Assembly: GCA_026399875.1 (NCBI GenBank)
Contig: JAPLQF010000007.1
Coordinates: 40,035-104,034 of the forward strand
DNA: 64,000 nt
Direction of reading: 5' to 3'
From: Burkholderiales bacterium
GTDB lineage: Bacteria; Pseudomonadota; Gammaproteobacteria; Burkholderiales; Burkholderiaceae_E
This document shows, in pieces, positions 32,600-42,189 of this stretch (its first letter is position 1; every line of letters begins with the position of its first letter). The notes under the pieces are model-generated. The model was not told where the DNA came from, ran no database searches, and saw nothing but the letters and a program-made list of their open reading frames with translations. A program made the position numbers and the translations under genes.

Positions 32600-32613
32600 G
32601 AAACGATCGTTTC
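32600..32613. promoter_or_regulatory. 14-bp perfect palindrome upstream of the OmpA-family gene
   Basis: GAAACGATCGTTTC reads the same on both strands and lies 25 bases before the probable -35 hexamer of the outer-membrane protein gene, in a distinctly AT-rich stretch. A second imperfect inverted repeat (AATGAT and ATCATT around a T run) follows at about 32622-32639. Position and symmetry suit a regulator-binding site; the regulator is unknown. Confidence 0.45.
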
Positions 32614-32637
32614 GAAGTGAAAATGATTTTTTCATCA

Positions 32638-32666
32638 TTGGAAAAATATAATTTTTTTATTAGAAT
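32638..32666 (+). promoter_or_regulatory. Sigma-70-type promoter for the OmpA-family gene
   Basis: TTGGAA at 32638-32643 and TAGAAT at 32661-32666 are separated by 17 bases. An alternative perfect TATAAT at 32647-32652 lies inside the spacer but has no good -35. The surrounding 80 bases are unusually AT-rich for this window, as expected for a strongly expressed porin. The untranslated leader would be about 55 bases. Confidence 0.6.
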
Positions 32667-32726
32667 CGCACCAGCGTTAGTTTTTCCGCTCTTCTGTTCT
32701 ACATCTTTTTCCCTGGAGTAATGACT

Positions 32727-33971
32727 ATGAAACTTGCCGCCTCGGCTGCAATCGTTGCCTCGTTCGTTTTGCCTGGTCTCGCACTTGCCCAGACCTCGAC
32801 GATTTCGTCGATGACGTCTGACGTCATGTCGGGCTTCTATCCCTCGACCGTCGCTCGCAACTCCGCCAGCTGGTATGACGATCGCTGGTATGTCACGCCC
32901 TTCGGCTCCTATATCTCGCCCGACAGCGGCCGTCATACATCAGCCGGCTTTCGCGGTTTCGGCCTGGCAGTGGGCAAGCCGATCAACCCCTGGGTGAACA
33001 TCGAGCTGCGCGGAAGCGGTGAGACCATGAACGCCAAGTCATGGAACTACAACAACAACAACAACTTCCCGGGCTACAAGTTCGACAACTGGAGTGTTGA
33101 GCTCGACGCGCAATGGTTCTTCCTGGGTCGTGCCGGCTTCAACAACGCCCACGCCATCCAGCCCTACCTGGTCGCCGGCATCGGCGCGATCAATGACAAG
33201 GCCAGCAACTCGGCCACCCGTATCGGTACCGGCAGCTCGACCAACTTCATGGGCAGCGCCGGTATCGGCATGGTGTGGCCGGTGACAAACTGGGCCCGCG
33301 TGGTCATCGATGCCCGTTATCGCATCGACACCAACCAGAACGACCTCGCCATGAACAGAGGCAATTTCGGCGACTGGCTGATCACCGCCGGTGTGCAGAT
33401 CCCGCTGGGCGCAGTCCCGGAGGTTGCCGCGCCGGTCCGGACAGTCGCCCCCGCGCCTGCACCGGCACCGATGCCCGCGCCGATCGTTGTGGCGCCGCGG
33501 CCAGTCGCTCCGGTGCCGGTGCCGGCGCCTGTTGTGCCTGCGCCTGCACCCGCCCCGGCCCCGGTCACCCGCAATTTCGATATCTCGGCTGATGGCATGT
33601 TTGCCTTCGATCGCGCCGAACTGTCGGACATCGGGCGCAACCGGATCAACAATGCACTGACTGAGCTCAGGCAGGCTGGCATCACCGACATCCGCGACGT
33701 TCGTATTGTTGGTCACACTGACCCGCTCGGCAGCGACTCCTACAACCAGTCGCTTTCCGAAGCACGTGCCAACTCGGTGAAAAACTATCTGGCCTCGCAG
33801 GGCATCACCGCGAGCTCGATCAGTGCATCGGGCGCCGGCGAGTCGAAACTGAAGATCACCGAAGCCGATTGCAAGGCCAAGGGCCAGGCCCGCACCCGCA
33901 CCGACCTGATCGCTTGCCTCGCACCCAATCGCCGCGTCGAGGCATCCTTTACTGGTACCTCGCGCCGCTGA
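32727..33971 (+). CDS. OmpA-family outer-membrane protein
   Basis: Outer-membrane beta-barrel protein with a C-terminal peptidoglycan-binding domain, 414 residues. A signal peptide ends in ALAQ near residue 22. A barrel of about 210 residues alternates polar and aromatic residues, including five consecutive AAC-coded Asn (33051-33065). A Pro/Ala/Val-rich linker follows (near 228-280), then the OmpA domain (MFAFDRAELSDIGRNRI, VRIVGHTDPLGSDSYN, LSEARANSVKNYL) with a Cys pair near its end. Start 32727 is preferred to the ATG six bases upstream because GGAG lies 8 bases before it rather than 2. It has its own promoter and terminator. Confidence 0.93.
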   Translation: MKLAASAAIVASFVLPGLALAQTSTISSMTSDVMSGFYPSTVARNSASWYDDRWYVTPFGSYISPDSGRHTSAGFRGFGLAVGKPINPWVNIELRGSGETMNAKSWNYNNNNNFPGYKFDNWSVELDAQWFFLGRAGFNNAHAIQPYLVAGIGAINDKASNSATRIGTGSSTNFMGSAGIGMVWPVTNWARVVIDARYRIDTNQNDLAMNRGNFGDWLITAGVQIPLGAVPEVAAPVRTVAPAPAPAPMPAPIVVAPRPVAPVPVPAPVVPAPAPAPAPVTRNFDISADGMFAFDRAELSDIGRNRINNALTELRQAGITDIRDVRIVGHTDPLGSDSYNQSLSEARANSVKNYLASQGITASSISASGAGESKLKITEADCKAKGQARTRTDLIACLAPNRRVEASFTGTSRR

Positions 33972-33980
33972 TCGTTCGGC

Positions 33981-34009
33981 AAGACGGTGCTCCGCCAGAG
34001 CACTGTCTT
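33981..34009 (+). other. Hairpin just after the OmpA-family stop codon
   Basis: An 11-base stem (AAGACGGTGCT pairing with AGCACTGTCTT, one G-T pair) with a 7-base loop starts 10 bases after the stop codon and precedes the terminator hairpin. It has no T tract of its own, so it is more likely a transcript-stabilising or processing element than a second terminator. Confidence 0.55.
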
Positions 34010-34015
34010 CGCGCA

Positions 34016-34047
34016 ACGGGGTCGACGAAAGTCGGCCCCGTTTTTTT
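34016..34047 (+). terminator. Rho-independent terminator of the OmpA-family gene
   Basis: An 11-base stem, ACGGGGTCGAC with GTCGGCCCCGT (one G-T pair), is closed by a GAAA tetraloop and followed directly by seven T residues. It is the clearest intrinsic terminator in the window and isolates the porin gene from the crotonase that starts 53 bases further on. Confidence 0.92.
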
Positions 34048-34099
34048 GTGGACATCGTTCACAATCGGCGCACATCACAAGCGCCAACCAGGAGACCCC

Positions 34100-34909
34100 A
34101 TGACTACCGCAACCCCCGGCGAAGCGATCGTCAGCATCGAACGACGCGGCCGCATCGCCATCGTGAGACTCGACCGTCGCGATGGCCGCAATGCCCTGTC
34201 GCTGGAGGCCTGCCGCCAACTGACCCGCGCGGCGCGCAGCTTTGACGACGACGCGGACATCTCGGCGGTGATTCTCACCGGCACCACCGAAGTCTTCAGC
34301 CTGGGCGCCGACCTGCGCGACACCGAACTGCAGCGGGCGCGCGAGGCACGGTTGGCTGAGCGACGCATCTCGATGCAGACCGGCGGGCGGATGTGCCGTG
34401 CCTGGGAAGAGCTGGAACCACTCACCATTGCCGCGATCGAGGGCTGGTGCGTGGGGGGCGGTGCCGCGATCGTGGCGGCCTGCGACCTGCGAGTCGCTTC
34501 GCAGACCGCAACACTCTATGTCCCGGAGATCGAGCGCGGCATGAATCTGTCGTGGGGAGCGGTGCCTCGCATCACACGGCTGGTTGGCCCCGCGAAAGCC
34601 AAGCGCGTCATCATCCTGGCTGAGAAAATCAAAGCCGAACAGGCCCTCGACTGGGGACTGATCGATGAAGTCGCCGCGCCAGGCACCGCGCTCGATGCCG
34701 CACTGGCGCTGGCCGAGCGGGCGGCGAGCATGCCACCGGTGCAGTTACGGATGATCAAGCAGTCGATCAATGCCACCAGCGCGGCACTCGATCGGGCCAC
34801 CAGTTATGCCGATTTCGATCAGTTCGCCCTGGCGGCTGCCTCGGGCGATTATGCCGAAGGCGTGCAATCGTTCCTGGAGAAGCGCCCGCCGCAATACAAC
34901 GGCGCATGA
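34100..34909 (+). CDS. Crotonase-family protein lacking one catalytic Glu
   Basis: Enoyl-CoA hydratase/isomerase-fold protein of 269 residues. The oxyanion loop FSLGADLRD lies near residue 65 and the second active-site region VPEIERGMNLSWG near 140 keeps its Glu. The first catalytic position reads EGWCVGGGAAIVAACD, where hydratases usually have GGGxEL, so the Glu is missing. ATG at 34100 follows GGAG at 6 bases. It is close to the C-terminal pattern of many crotonases (FLEKRPPQYNG). It may be an isomerase, dehalogenase-like or CoA-hydrolase-type member; function open. Confidence 0.82.
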   Translation: MTTATPGEAIVSIERRGRIAIVRLDRRDGRNALSLEACRQLTRAARSFDDDADISAVILTGTTEVFSLGADLRDTELQRAREARLAERRISMQTGGRMCRAWEELEPLTIAAIEGWCVGGGAAIVAACDLRVASQTATLYVPEIERGMNLSWGAVPRITRLVGPAKAKRVIILAEKIKAEQALDWGLIDEVAAPGTALDAALALAERAASMPPVQLRMIKQSINATSAALDRATSYADFDQFALAAASGDYAEGVQSFLEKRPPQYNGA

Positions 34910-34927
34910 GGAAATCTGGCGCCCGGA

Positions 34928-35611
34928 TCAGATCTCGGTCGAGTCGAGGCGATAGCCGAAGCCATAAACCGGCAGCAGTTTCCAGCCGGCGGCCGAATCG
35001 AGCTTGAGCTTGCGGCGCACTCGGCTGACATGGGTGTCGACCGTACGGGTATCGACTTCGGACGAGATGCCCCAGACCTGCTCGAGAAGCTTGACTCGCG
35101 ACAGAAGCTTGCCCGAGTTCTGAAACAGATAGACCGCCAGATCGAACTCTTTTTGCGTGAGATCGATCGGTGCACCTTGATAGGTGACGGTGCGGCGGTC
35201 GCGGTCGATTTCGTAGGGGCCGGCTCGCAGCACGCCCACACGCGCATTACGGGCGCGACGCGTGAGCGCTTCCATGCGGGCGAGCAACTCGAGCGACTTG
35301 GGAGGTTTGACAATGTAGTCGTCGGCACCCTGGCGCAGCGCGGTGACCACATCGGTTTCGCTGTCACGCGCGGTGACCACGATCACCGGCAATTCGAGGC
35401 CATTGCGTTGCCTGAGCACGGCGAGAATCTGATCGCCCGACATCTCTGGAAGCATCCAGTCGAGCAGAAGAAGATCGAAGGTCTCGGTGTCGAGCGCATT
35501 GATGAAATCCCGCCCTTGCGAAAAGCTCGCAGCGCGGTGCCCACCTGATTCGACAAGCATCGTCAGGAACTGGCGTTGAAACGGGTCGTCTTCGACGATG
35601 GCAATGTGCAT
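34928..35611 (-). CDS. OmpR-family response regulator, orphan
   Basis: DNA-binding response regulator of 227 residues. The receiver has IAIVEDDPFQ, phospho-acceptor Asp in DLLLLDWMLPEMSG near residue 53 and Lys in DDYIVKPP near 103. The winged-helix domain includes LTQKEFDLAVYLFQNSGK, RTVDTHVSRVRRKLK and ends VYGFGYRLDSTEI. No kinase is adjacent: neighbours are a convergent crotonase and, upstream, the 3' end of proB. The unpaired kinase at 28180-30375 is a possible but unproven partner. Confidence 0.9.
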   Translation of the reverse strand: MHIAIVEDDPFQRQFLTMLVESGGHRAASFSQGRDFINALDTETFDLLLLDWMLPEMSGDQILAVLRQRNGLELPVIVVTARDSETDVVTALRQGADDYIVKPPKSLELLARMEALTRRARNARVGVLRAGPYEIDRDRRTVTYQGAPIDLTQKEFDLAVYLFQNSGKLLSRVKLLEQVWGISSEVDTRTVDTHVSRVRRKLKLDSAAGWKLLPVYGFGYRLDSTEI

Positions 35612-35717
35612 GGAATGAGCGGGGGGTTTGCAACCGATTTGTGACTGTAACAGAGGCCGCCTCAGCCACTATGCCAATTCCTCCCGGATCAAAGCATCGT
35701 GGCAGGCCGCCTCAGGC

Positions 35718-36883
35718 TCAACGCAACACCAGATTGTCGCGATGGACCAACTCAGGCTCTTCGACGAAACCGAGCAGGGATTCGATCTCGCTCGAAGGCC
35801 GACCGGCAATGCGACGGGCATCGGCTCCACCGTAATTGGTCAGACCGCGCGCAATCTCGCGGCCTTCCTGATCGAGGATTGCCACCATTTCGCCGCGTTC
35901 GAACTCACCGCTCACCTCGAGGACACCGATCGGCAGCAGGCTCTTGCCGCCTTCGCACAAGGCCGACACCGCGCCGCCATCGAGACGCACTGCGCCCCGC
36001 AACTGCAGATGATCGGCCAGCCACTGCTTGCGCGCAGCAAGCCGCGGTGTCTGCGCGATGAAGGCGGTGCCGACAGCCTCGCCCCGCGCCAGCCGCAGCA
36101 GAACATCGGGCTCACGCCCGGAGCAGACCACGCTCGAAGCACCGCCGTGGGCGGCTCGCTTGGCCGCCAGCACCTTGGTGATCATGCCGCCCCGACCGAT
36201 CGAAGAACCGGCACCACCGGCCATGGCTTCAAGTGCCGGATCACCAGCCATCACGCGACTCATGAGTGTGGCAGCCGGATCGCGGCGCGGATCGGCGGTA
36301 TAGAGCCCCTGCTGATCGGTGAGGATGATCAACACGTCGGCATCGATCAGATTGACCACCAGCGCACCCAGCGTGTCGTTATCGCCGACCTTGATCTCAT
36401 CGGTGACCACGGTGTCGTTCTCGTTGATGATCGGCACAACACCCAGACCGAGCAGTGTCAGAAGGGTCGAGCGCGCGTTCAGGTAACGCGTGCGATCGGC
36501 AAGATCTTCATTGGTCAGCAAAATTTGTGCGGTCTGCAGACCGTGGGTACGAAAACACGACTCATAGACCTGCGCCAGCCCCATCTGGCCGACCGCAGCC
36601 GCCGCCTGCAGTTCGTGAATCTCACTGGGTCGCTTCTGCCAGCCCAGTCGCTTGATGCCTTCGGCGATCGCACCCGACGAGACCATCACAACTTCCTTGC
36701 CGAGCGAGCGCAACTGGGCGATCTGCTCGCCCCAGATCGAAATCGCCTGCGGGTCCAGGCCCCGGCCTTCGTTGGTGACCAGGGCCGAGCCGACCTTGAC
36801 GACCAGACGACGGGCATCGCGAACGATGGATGTATCACTCAGGGGCACATCGCTGATTGAATGATCTGTGTGGGGCGAATTCA

Positions 36884-36884
<1 letters not shown>
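35718..36884 (-). CDS. proB: Glutamate 5-kinase
   Basis: First enzyme of proline synthesis, phosphorylating L-glutamate. 388 residues: an amino-acid-kinase domain ([16 protein letters not shown] near residue 28, [15 protein letters not shown] near 65, INENDTV near 155, [15 protein letters not shown] near 225) and a C-terminal PUA domain from about 285. Its ATG overlaps the obgE stop by one base (TAATG), the usual coupling in this operon. The N-terminus is about 20 residues longer than common, so a later start cannot be excluded. Confidence 0.95.
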
Positions 36885-37999
<1,115 letters not shown>

Positions 38000-38575
38000 T
38001 CAAACGACGCTGCCGACATTGAGCAGCACCAGCACACCCAGCACCGCAAAGATACCGGCCGCCAGACGATGAACCAGCGTAATCGGGATCTTGCGGGTGA
38101 TTTTGTCGCCCAACAGCACGACCGGCGCATTCGCCAGCATCATGCCCAGGGTGGTGCCGACCACGACCGGTACCAGTGCATCGTAACGCGCTGCCAGCGC
38201 GACCGTCGCGATCTGGGTCTTGTCACCCATCTCGGCCAGAAAGAACACAATGACGGTCGTGCCGAAGATGCCGAAGCGCCGATGACTCGTGGCATCGCCA
38301 TCATCGTCAAGCTTGTCGGGCACCAGCATCCAGACCGCCATCGCCAGAAAAGACAGACCCAGCACCCAACGCAGGACGTCGGCCCCAAGCTGTTGCTGAA
38401 TCCAGCTGCCGACCGCACCGGCAACCGCATGGTTGAGAACGGTTGCGAAAAAGATGCCGGCGATGATCGGCCAGGGTCGCTTGAACCTTGCCGCCAGCAG
38501 CAGCGCCAGCAGTTGCGTCTTGTCGCCCATTTCGGCGAGGGCGACGATGCCGGTTGAAATCAGAAAAGCTTCCAT
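38000..38575 (-). CDS. TMEM165/GDT1-family (UPF0016) cation transporter
   Basis: Inner-membrane protein of 191 residues with two homologous halves, each carrying the family signature ExGDKTQ (ALAEMGDKTQLLAL near residue 12 and FLAEMGDKTQIATV near 118). Relatives export Mn(II) or exchange Ca(II)/Mn(II) for protons. Start MEAFLIS at 38575 puts the first helix at the N-terminus. It is inserted between rpmA and obgE, which are usually adjacent. A GC-rich hairpin begins 10 bases upstream of its start codon. No yybP-ykoY manganese-riboswitch core was found in the leader. Confidence 0.88.
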   Translation of the reverse strand: MEAFLISTGIVALAEMGDKTQLLALLLAARFKRPWPIIAGIFFATVLNHAVAGAVGSWIQQQLGADVLRWVLGLSFLAMAVWMLVPDKLDDDGDATSHRRFGIFGTTVIVFFLAEMGDKTQIATVALAARYDALVPVVVGTTLGMMLANAPVVLLGDKITRKIPITLVHRLAAGIFAVLGVLVLLNVGSVV

Positions 38576-38585
38576 GCGACCTGCC

Positions 38586-38615
38586 AAATGCAAAGGCCCC
38601 GCTGGGCGGGGCCTT
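38586..38615 (-). terminator. GC-rich hairpin between rpmA and the TMEM165-family gene (terminator or attenuator)
   Basis: On the minus strand AAGGCCCCGC, loop CCA, GCGGGGCCTT forms a 10-base perfect stem (38593-38615) followed by TTTGCATTT. The T tract is broken, so termination may be partial. The hairpin base is only 17 bases from the TMEM165 start codon, which leaves no room for a promoter after it. Transcripts reaching that gene must therefore read through this structure. Confidence 0.65.
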
Positions 38616-38749
38616 CAGAGAACCGCGCTCGGGCAGATGCCGAACGGGGGTGCCACGCAACGAATCGCAGGGCTGCCACACGGCAAGCCTGAGCAACAGC
38701 CTGATTCAGTGCCGAATCGGAGTCTGAATCGGCGTCTGAACCGCGCTGA

Positions 38750-39010
38750 TCAGACCGCGGGATCGACTTTGACCGTCTGGCGACGCAGCGGGCCCTTGAT
38801 CGCGAAGCGAACATGGCCATCGATGAGCGCAAACAGCGTGTGATCCTTGCCGATGCCGACATTCAGGCCGGGATGGAAGGTCGTGCCCCGCTGGCGAACG
38901 ATGATCGAGCCGGCATTGATGGCTTCGCTGCCATAGATCTTCACGCCGAGTCGTTTCGATTCTGAGTCGCGGCCGTTTCGGGTTGAGCCGCCGCCTTTTT
39001 TCTGTGCCAT
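38750..39010 (-). CDS. rpmA: 50S ribosomal protein L27
   Basis: 86-residue ribosomal protein near the peptidyl-transferase centre. The N-terminal [20 protein letters not shown] and [15 protein letters not shown] are diagnostic. It follows rplU by 54 bases on the same strand. The typical next gene, obgE, is displaced by the TMEM165-family gene. Confidence 0.98.
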   Translation of the reverse strand: MAQKKGGGSTRNGRDSESKRLGVKIYGSEAINAGSIIVRQRGTTFHPGLNVGIGKDHTLFALIDGHVRFAIKGPLRRQTVKVDPAV

Positions 39011-39064
39011 GGTGAATTACTCGTTTCGGTGAATCGGGTCGGGTGAATTGATCAGACTGTGTGA

Positions 39065-39418
39065 TCAGGCAGCCGCTTGCGGCAGCTCGGCATTGACCGA
39101 ACCCAGCTCGGAGGCAATCTTGCCGATGAACAGCTCGGTGTAGTTCTGACGATGGCCCTGACGCTTCTGGTAGTGCTTGCGACGGCGCATCTTGAAGATG
39201 CGGACCTTGTCGCCACGGCCATGCGACAGCACGGTCACCGACACCGATGCGCCGGAGACAAGCGGCGAGCCAATGGCAAACTGATCGCCGCTGCCCACTG
39301 CCAGCACCTGATCGATCACGAGTTCGGCGCCGACATCGGCGGCCAACTGCTCGACCCTGAGTTTTTCACCAGCCGACACTTTGTACTGCTTGCCGCCGGT
39401 TTTGATGACCGCGTACAT
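39065..39418 (-). CDS. rplU: 50S ribosomal protein L21
   Basis: 117-residue ribosomal protein that binds 23S r[17 protein letters not shown] at the N-terminus and the basic [16 protein letters not shown] near residue 75 identify it. Start at 39418 is the conserved Met; the frame upstream is leader. First gene of the rplU-rpmA-TMEM165-obgE-proB unit, with a strong promoter about 95 bases upstream. Confidence 0.98.
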   Translation of the reverse strand: MYAVIKTGGKQYKVSAGEKLRVEQLAADVGAELVIDQVLAVGSGDQFAIGSPLVSGASVSVTVLSHGRGDKVRIFKMRRRKHYQKRQGHRQNYTELFIGKIASELGSVNAELPQAAA

Positions 39419-39512
39419 GATGGAACCTCTGAAGTTTGGCACTGCCTGCTTGACCCGGGTCAACGCACATGACCAGAGGGTCAACGACATCTTGTCGGGC
39501 AGGGAACCCGAA

Positions 39513-39541
39513 ATATTACGAAATCTGGCCTTGTGGGTCAA
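39513..39541 (-). promoter_or_regulatory. Sigma-70 promoter of the rplU operon
   Basis: On the minus strand TTGACC (39541-39536) and TAATAT (39518-39513) are separated by 17 bases, close to consensus. The transcript would have a leader of about 85-90 bases containing two further TTGACCC copies. It is divergent from ispB, whose own -10 (TATACT, 39570-39575) lies 29 bases away. Confidence 0.78.
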
Positions 39542-39603
39542 GTAGCCGACTGTCAGGCGTGCGAATCGCTATACTCGCTCCGACCCGAACAGCCGCTTTC
39601 ACC

Positions 39604-40587
39604 GTGCCAGCCTTTTCCCTGCCAGAAGATATTGCTGCCGACCTGCTCGAGGTCGATCGAACCATCGGCCAGCGGCTGCGATCCGAGGTCGAACTGGTCA
39701 ACACCATCGGCAGCTACATCATCGGCTCCGGCGGCAAACGCCTGCGACCGATCCTGGTGCTGCTCTTTGCGCGCGGGCTCGGGTATGGCGAGTCGCGCCG
39801 GGGCGAATCCCACCATATCCTGCTGGCCGCGGTAATCGAATTCATCCATACCGCAACGCTTCTGCATGACGATGTGGTCGACGAATCGGCGCTGCGGCGC
39901 GGTCGCCAGACCGCCAACGCCAGCTTCGGCAACGCTGCCTCGGTGCTGGTGGGCGACTTCCTCTATTCGCGTGCCTTCCAGATGATGGTCGAGGTCGACC
40001 GAATGACGGTCATGCGGATACTGGGCGATGCCACCAACATCATTGCCGAGGGCGAAGTACTGCAGCTCATGAACTGCAATGACCCGGATGTCGATGAGGC
40101 GCGCTATCTGCAGGTTATCCGCTACAAGACCGCCCGCCTCTTCGAAGCGGCCGCACGGCTCGGCGCGGTCCTGGCCGATGCCAGCCCGGAAGTCGAAGAA
40201 GCGGCAGCCGAGTTCGGGCGCCGGATCGGCACCGCCTTTCAACTGATCGACGATGCGCTCGACTATTCGGGCGTGACCGCAGACATCGGAAAGAACGTCG
40301 GCGACGACCTGCGCGAAGGCAAACCAACGCTGCCGCTGATCCATGTGATGCGACATGGCAGCGACACCGAGCGGGCGCTGGTGCGGTCAGCCATCGAGCA
40401 GGGGCAGACCAATCAGTTCGACGCCATCATGGCCGCGGTCATTTCAACCGGCGCCCTCGAATTCACAAGACAGCGTGCCCGCGACGAGGCCGATGCCGGC
40501 CAGGCGGCACTGGCACTTCTGCCGGAGTCGCCCTACCGGCAGGCTCTCATGACAATTGCCGACATGTCGGTGGCCCGCGACCGCTGA
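39604..40587 (+). CDS. ispB: Polyprenyl (octaprenyl) diphosphate synthase
   Basis: Trans-prenyltransferase that builds the ubiquinone side chain. The first Asp-rich motif is LLHDDVVDESALRRG near residue 85 and the second is DDALDYSG near 218; GSGGKRLRP near 42 is also typical. The GTG at 39604 (PAFSLPEDIAADLL) is chosen because a TATACT -10 lies at 39570-39575, so upstream in-frame starts would fall in or before the promoter. This gives 327 residues, a normal size. Divergent from rplU as in related genomes. Confidence 0.92.
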   Translation: MPAFSLPEDIAADLLEVDRTIGQRLRSEVELVNTIGSYIIGSGGKRLRPILVLLFARGLGYGESRRGESHHILLAAVIEFIHTATLLHDDVVDESALRRGRQTANASFGNAASVLVGDFLYSRAFQMMVEVDRMTVMRILGDATNIIAEGEVLQLMNCNDPDVDEARYLQVIRYKTARLFEAAARLGAVLADASPEVEEAAAEFGRRIGTAFQLIDDALDYSGVTADIGKNVGDDLREGKPTLPLIHVMRHGSDTERALVRSAIEQGQTNQFDAIMAAVISTGALEFTRQRARDEADAGQAALALLPESPYRQALMTIADMSVARDR

Positions 40588-40686
40588 CCAACCCGAGGCT
40601 CTGCCCCCGCCCCGCCAGAGCATCGGGACCGCGGTGGCGCGGCCTCGACTTTTCTCGGATGTCTCAATCGCGCTGACGCAGCCTGG

Positions 40687-41853
40687 TCAGCCGCGTCGGC
40701 CCAGAGTGTTGCGCGCTACCACCCATTTGTGGACCTCGGTCGGGCCCTCATAGATGCGCATGAGCCGCGACTCATTGGCCATCTGCTGCAGAGGCAATTC
40801 CTTGGTCATGCCCATGGCACCAAAAGTCTGCATCGCATGGTCGATCACCTCCCAGGCCATCTCGGTGGCATAGGCCTTGATGATGGAGAGCTGCGTGCGC
40901 GCATCCATGCCCCGATCGAGGCGCCAGGCCGCCTCGTAGGTCATGAGTCGCGCCGCATGAATGCGGGTGGCGGCATCGGCGATCCACCATTGAATCGCCT
41001 GGCGATCGGACAGATAGGCGCCGAAGGTTTTTCGTTGCGGCGCGTACTCGACCATCATGTCGAGCGCCCGCTGCGCGCGGCCGACGCACCAGGCAGCCAT
41101 CTGCACCCGACGCGCTCCGAGCCGCTCCTGCATCGGCGCAAAGCCCTGGCCTTCGACGCCAAGCAGCTGGCCAGCAGGAATACGGCAATCATCGAAGGTC
41201 ACCTCGGCGGTGAAGACGCCGCCCAGCATCGGAATCATCCTGGCGACCTCGAAGCCCGGCGTGCCCTTGTCGACGATGAAGGCCGAGATGCCGCCGCGCT
41301 CGCCACCGGTGCCATCGGTGCGGGCCATGACGATGCCGAAGTCGGCACGGTCCATGTTGCTGATCCAGATCTTGCGGCCGTTGATCACCCAGTCGCCGCC
41401 ATCGCGAACCGCACGCGTGGTCATGCCCGACGGATCACCGCCCGCACCAGGCTCGGAGATGATGATGGCTGAACTCATTTCGCCGCGCACATAGGGCTCG
41501 AGGTATTTGCGCTTTTGCTCTGGCGTGGCGGTTCGGCGAAGCATGAGCAGATTGGGCGTGTCGGGCGGGAGGTAGTAATGGACGATGGTGCGGCCCATCT
41601 CCTCGTTGACGCCGACCATCGCGCTCACCGGCAGATCATGGCCACCGATGTCTTCGGGAGCATCCAGCCCCCACAGACCGAGCTCCTGCGAGCGCCGATC
41701 CACCTTGTCGCGCTCGGCGGCGGTGAGCGAAATCCCTTCGCCCGCGGCCTCGCGTTTCATCAGGGCGGGTTCGAGCGGGATCAGTTCGTCGCGCACGAAG
41801 CGTGCAACCAGATCCTTGATCATTCGGTGTTCTTGCGGAATTTCGAAATCCAA
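40687..41853 (-). CDS. Acyl-CoA dehydrogenase
   Basis: FAD-dependent acyl-CoA dehydrogenase of 388 residues. Substrate/FAD regions include AIIISEPGAGGDPSGM near residue 128 and INGRKIWISNMDRADF near 158. The catalytic Glu is in RIYEGPTEVHKWV near the C-terminus. The TTG start at 41853 (DFEIPQEHRMIKDLVARF) is supported by GGAG 7 bases before it and by the usual family N-terminus; the next ATG would remove the first helix. It lies between ispB and tRNA-Pro, convergent with ispB. Chain-length preference cannot be read. Confidence 0.9.
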   Translation of the reverse strand: MDFEIPQEHRMIKDLVARFVRDELIPLEPALMKREAAGEGISLTAAERDKVDRRSQELGLWGLDAPEDIGGHDLPVSAMVGVNEEMGRTIVHYYLPPDTPNLLMLRRTATPEQKRKYLEPYVRGEMSSAIIISEPGAGGDPSGMTTRAVRDGGDWVINGRKIWISNMDRADFGIVMARTDGTGGERGGISAFIVDKGTPGFEVARMIPMLGGVFTAEVTFDDCRIPAGQLLGVEGQGFAPMQERLGARRVQMAAWCVGRAQRALDMMVEYAPQRKTFGAYLSDRQAIQWWIADAATRIHAARLMTYEAAWRLDRGMDARTQLSIIKAYATEMAWEVIDHAMQTFGAMGMTKELPLQQMANESRLMRIYEGPTEVHKWVVARNTLGRRG

Positions 41854-41931
41854 GATGCTTCTCCTCTCTGTGTGGCGACCTGCTTCGACCGGCAGGAGCG
41901 CAGCAGATCTTATGCTCCTTCGGCAGGGCCA

Positions 41932-41961
41932 CTGACAGCGCACTAGTGCGTCTGCTATCAT
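41932..41961 (+). promoter_or_regulatory. Promoter of the tRNA-Pro gene
   Basis: CTGACA (41932-41937) and TATCAT (41956-41961) are 18 bases apart, each one base off consensus, and end 37 bases before the tRNA. A GCGCACTAGTGCG palindrome fills most of the spacer. Confidence 0.6.
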
Positions 41962-41998
41962 TTCGCCTCTTCGGGTGCCGGTTCTCGCGCATCCGAGT

Positions 41999-42075
41999 CG
42001 GGGTGTAGCTTAGCCTGGTAGAGCGCTACGTTCGGGACGTAGAGGCCGGAGGTTCGAATCCTCTCACCCCGACCA
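41999..42075 (+). tRNA. tRNA-Pro (anticodon CGG)
   Basis: A 77-base cloverleaf can be folded by eye. Acceptor arms are CGGGGTG and CACCCCG. The D arm has GAGC and the anticodon stem CTACG/CGTAG encloses the loop TTCGGGA, giving anticodon CGG for CCG codons. The T arm is GGAGG-TTCGAAT-CCTCT. Discriminator A and an encoded CCA complete the 3' end. In Burkholderiales this tRNA is often found near ispB, which agrees with the position here. Confidence 0.95.
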
Positions 42076-42189
42076 TTCTTCTCCTTCCGACCAGCATCTC
42101 ACCGCCCCGGCTCACCAGGAATCCTTCATTGCAAGGCCTTCATTGCGGGGCTCTCAAGGTGACCTTGACCACGCGGACCAGGGACTGAC

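Noticed and set aside
38576..38749. yybP-ykoY manganese riboswitch before the TMEM165-family gene
   Set aside because: The family is often preceded by it, but I could not find the GGGGAGUAGC-type loop or the CAACA-ACUCGG-type loop in the leader.
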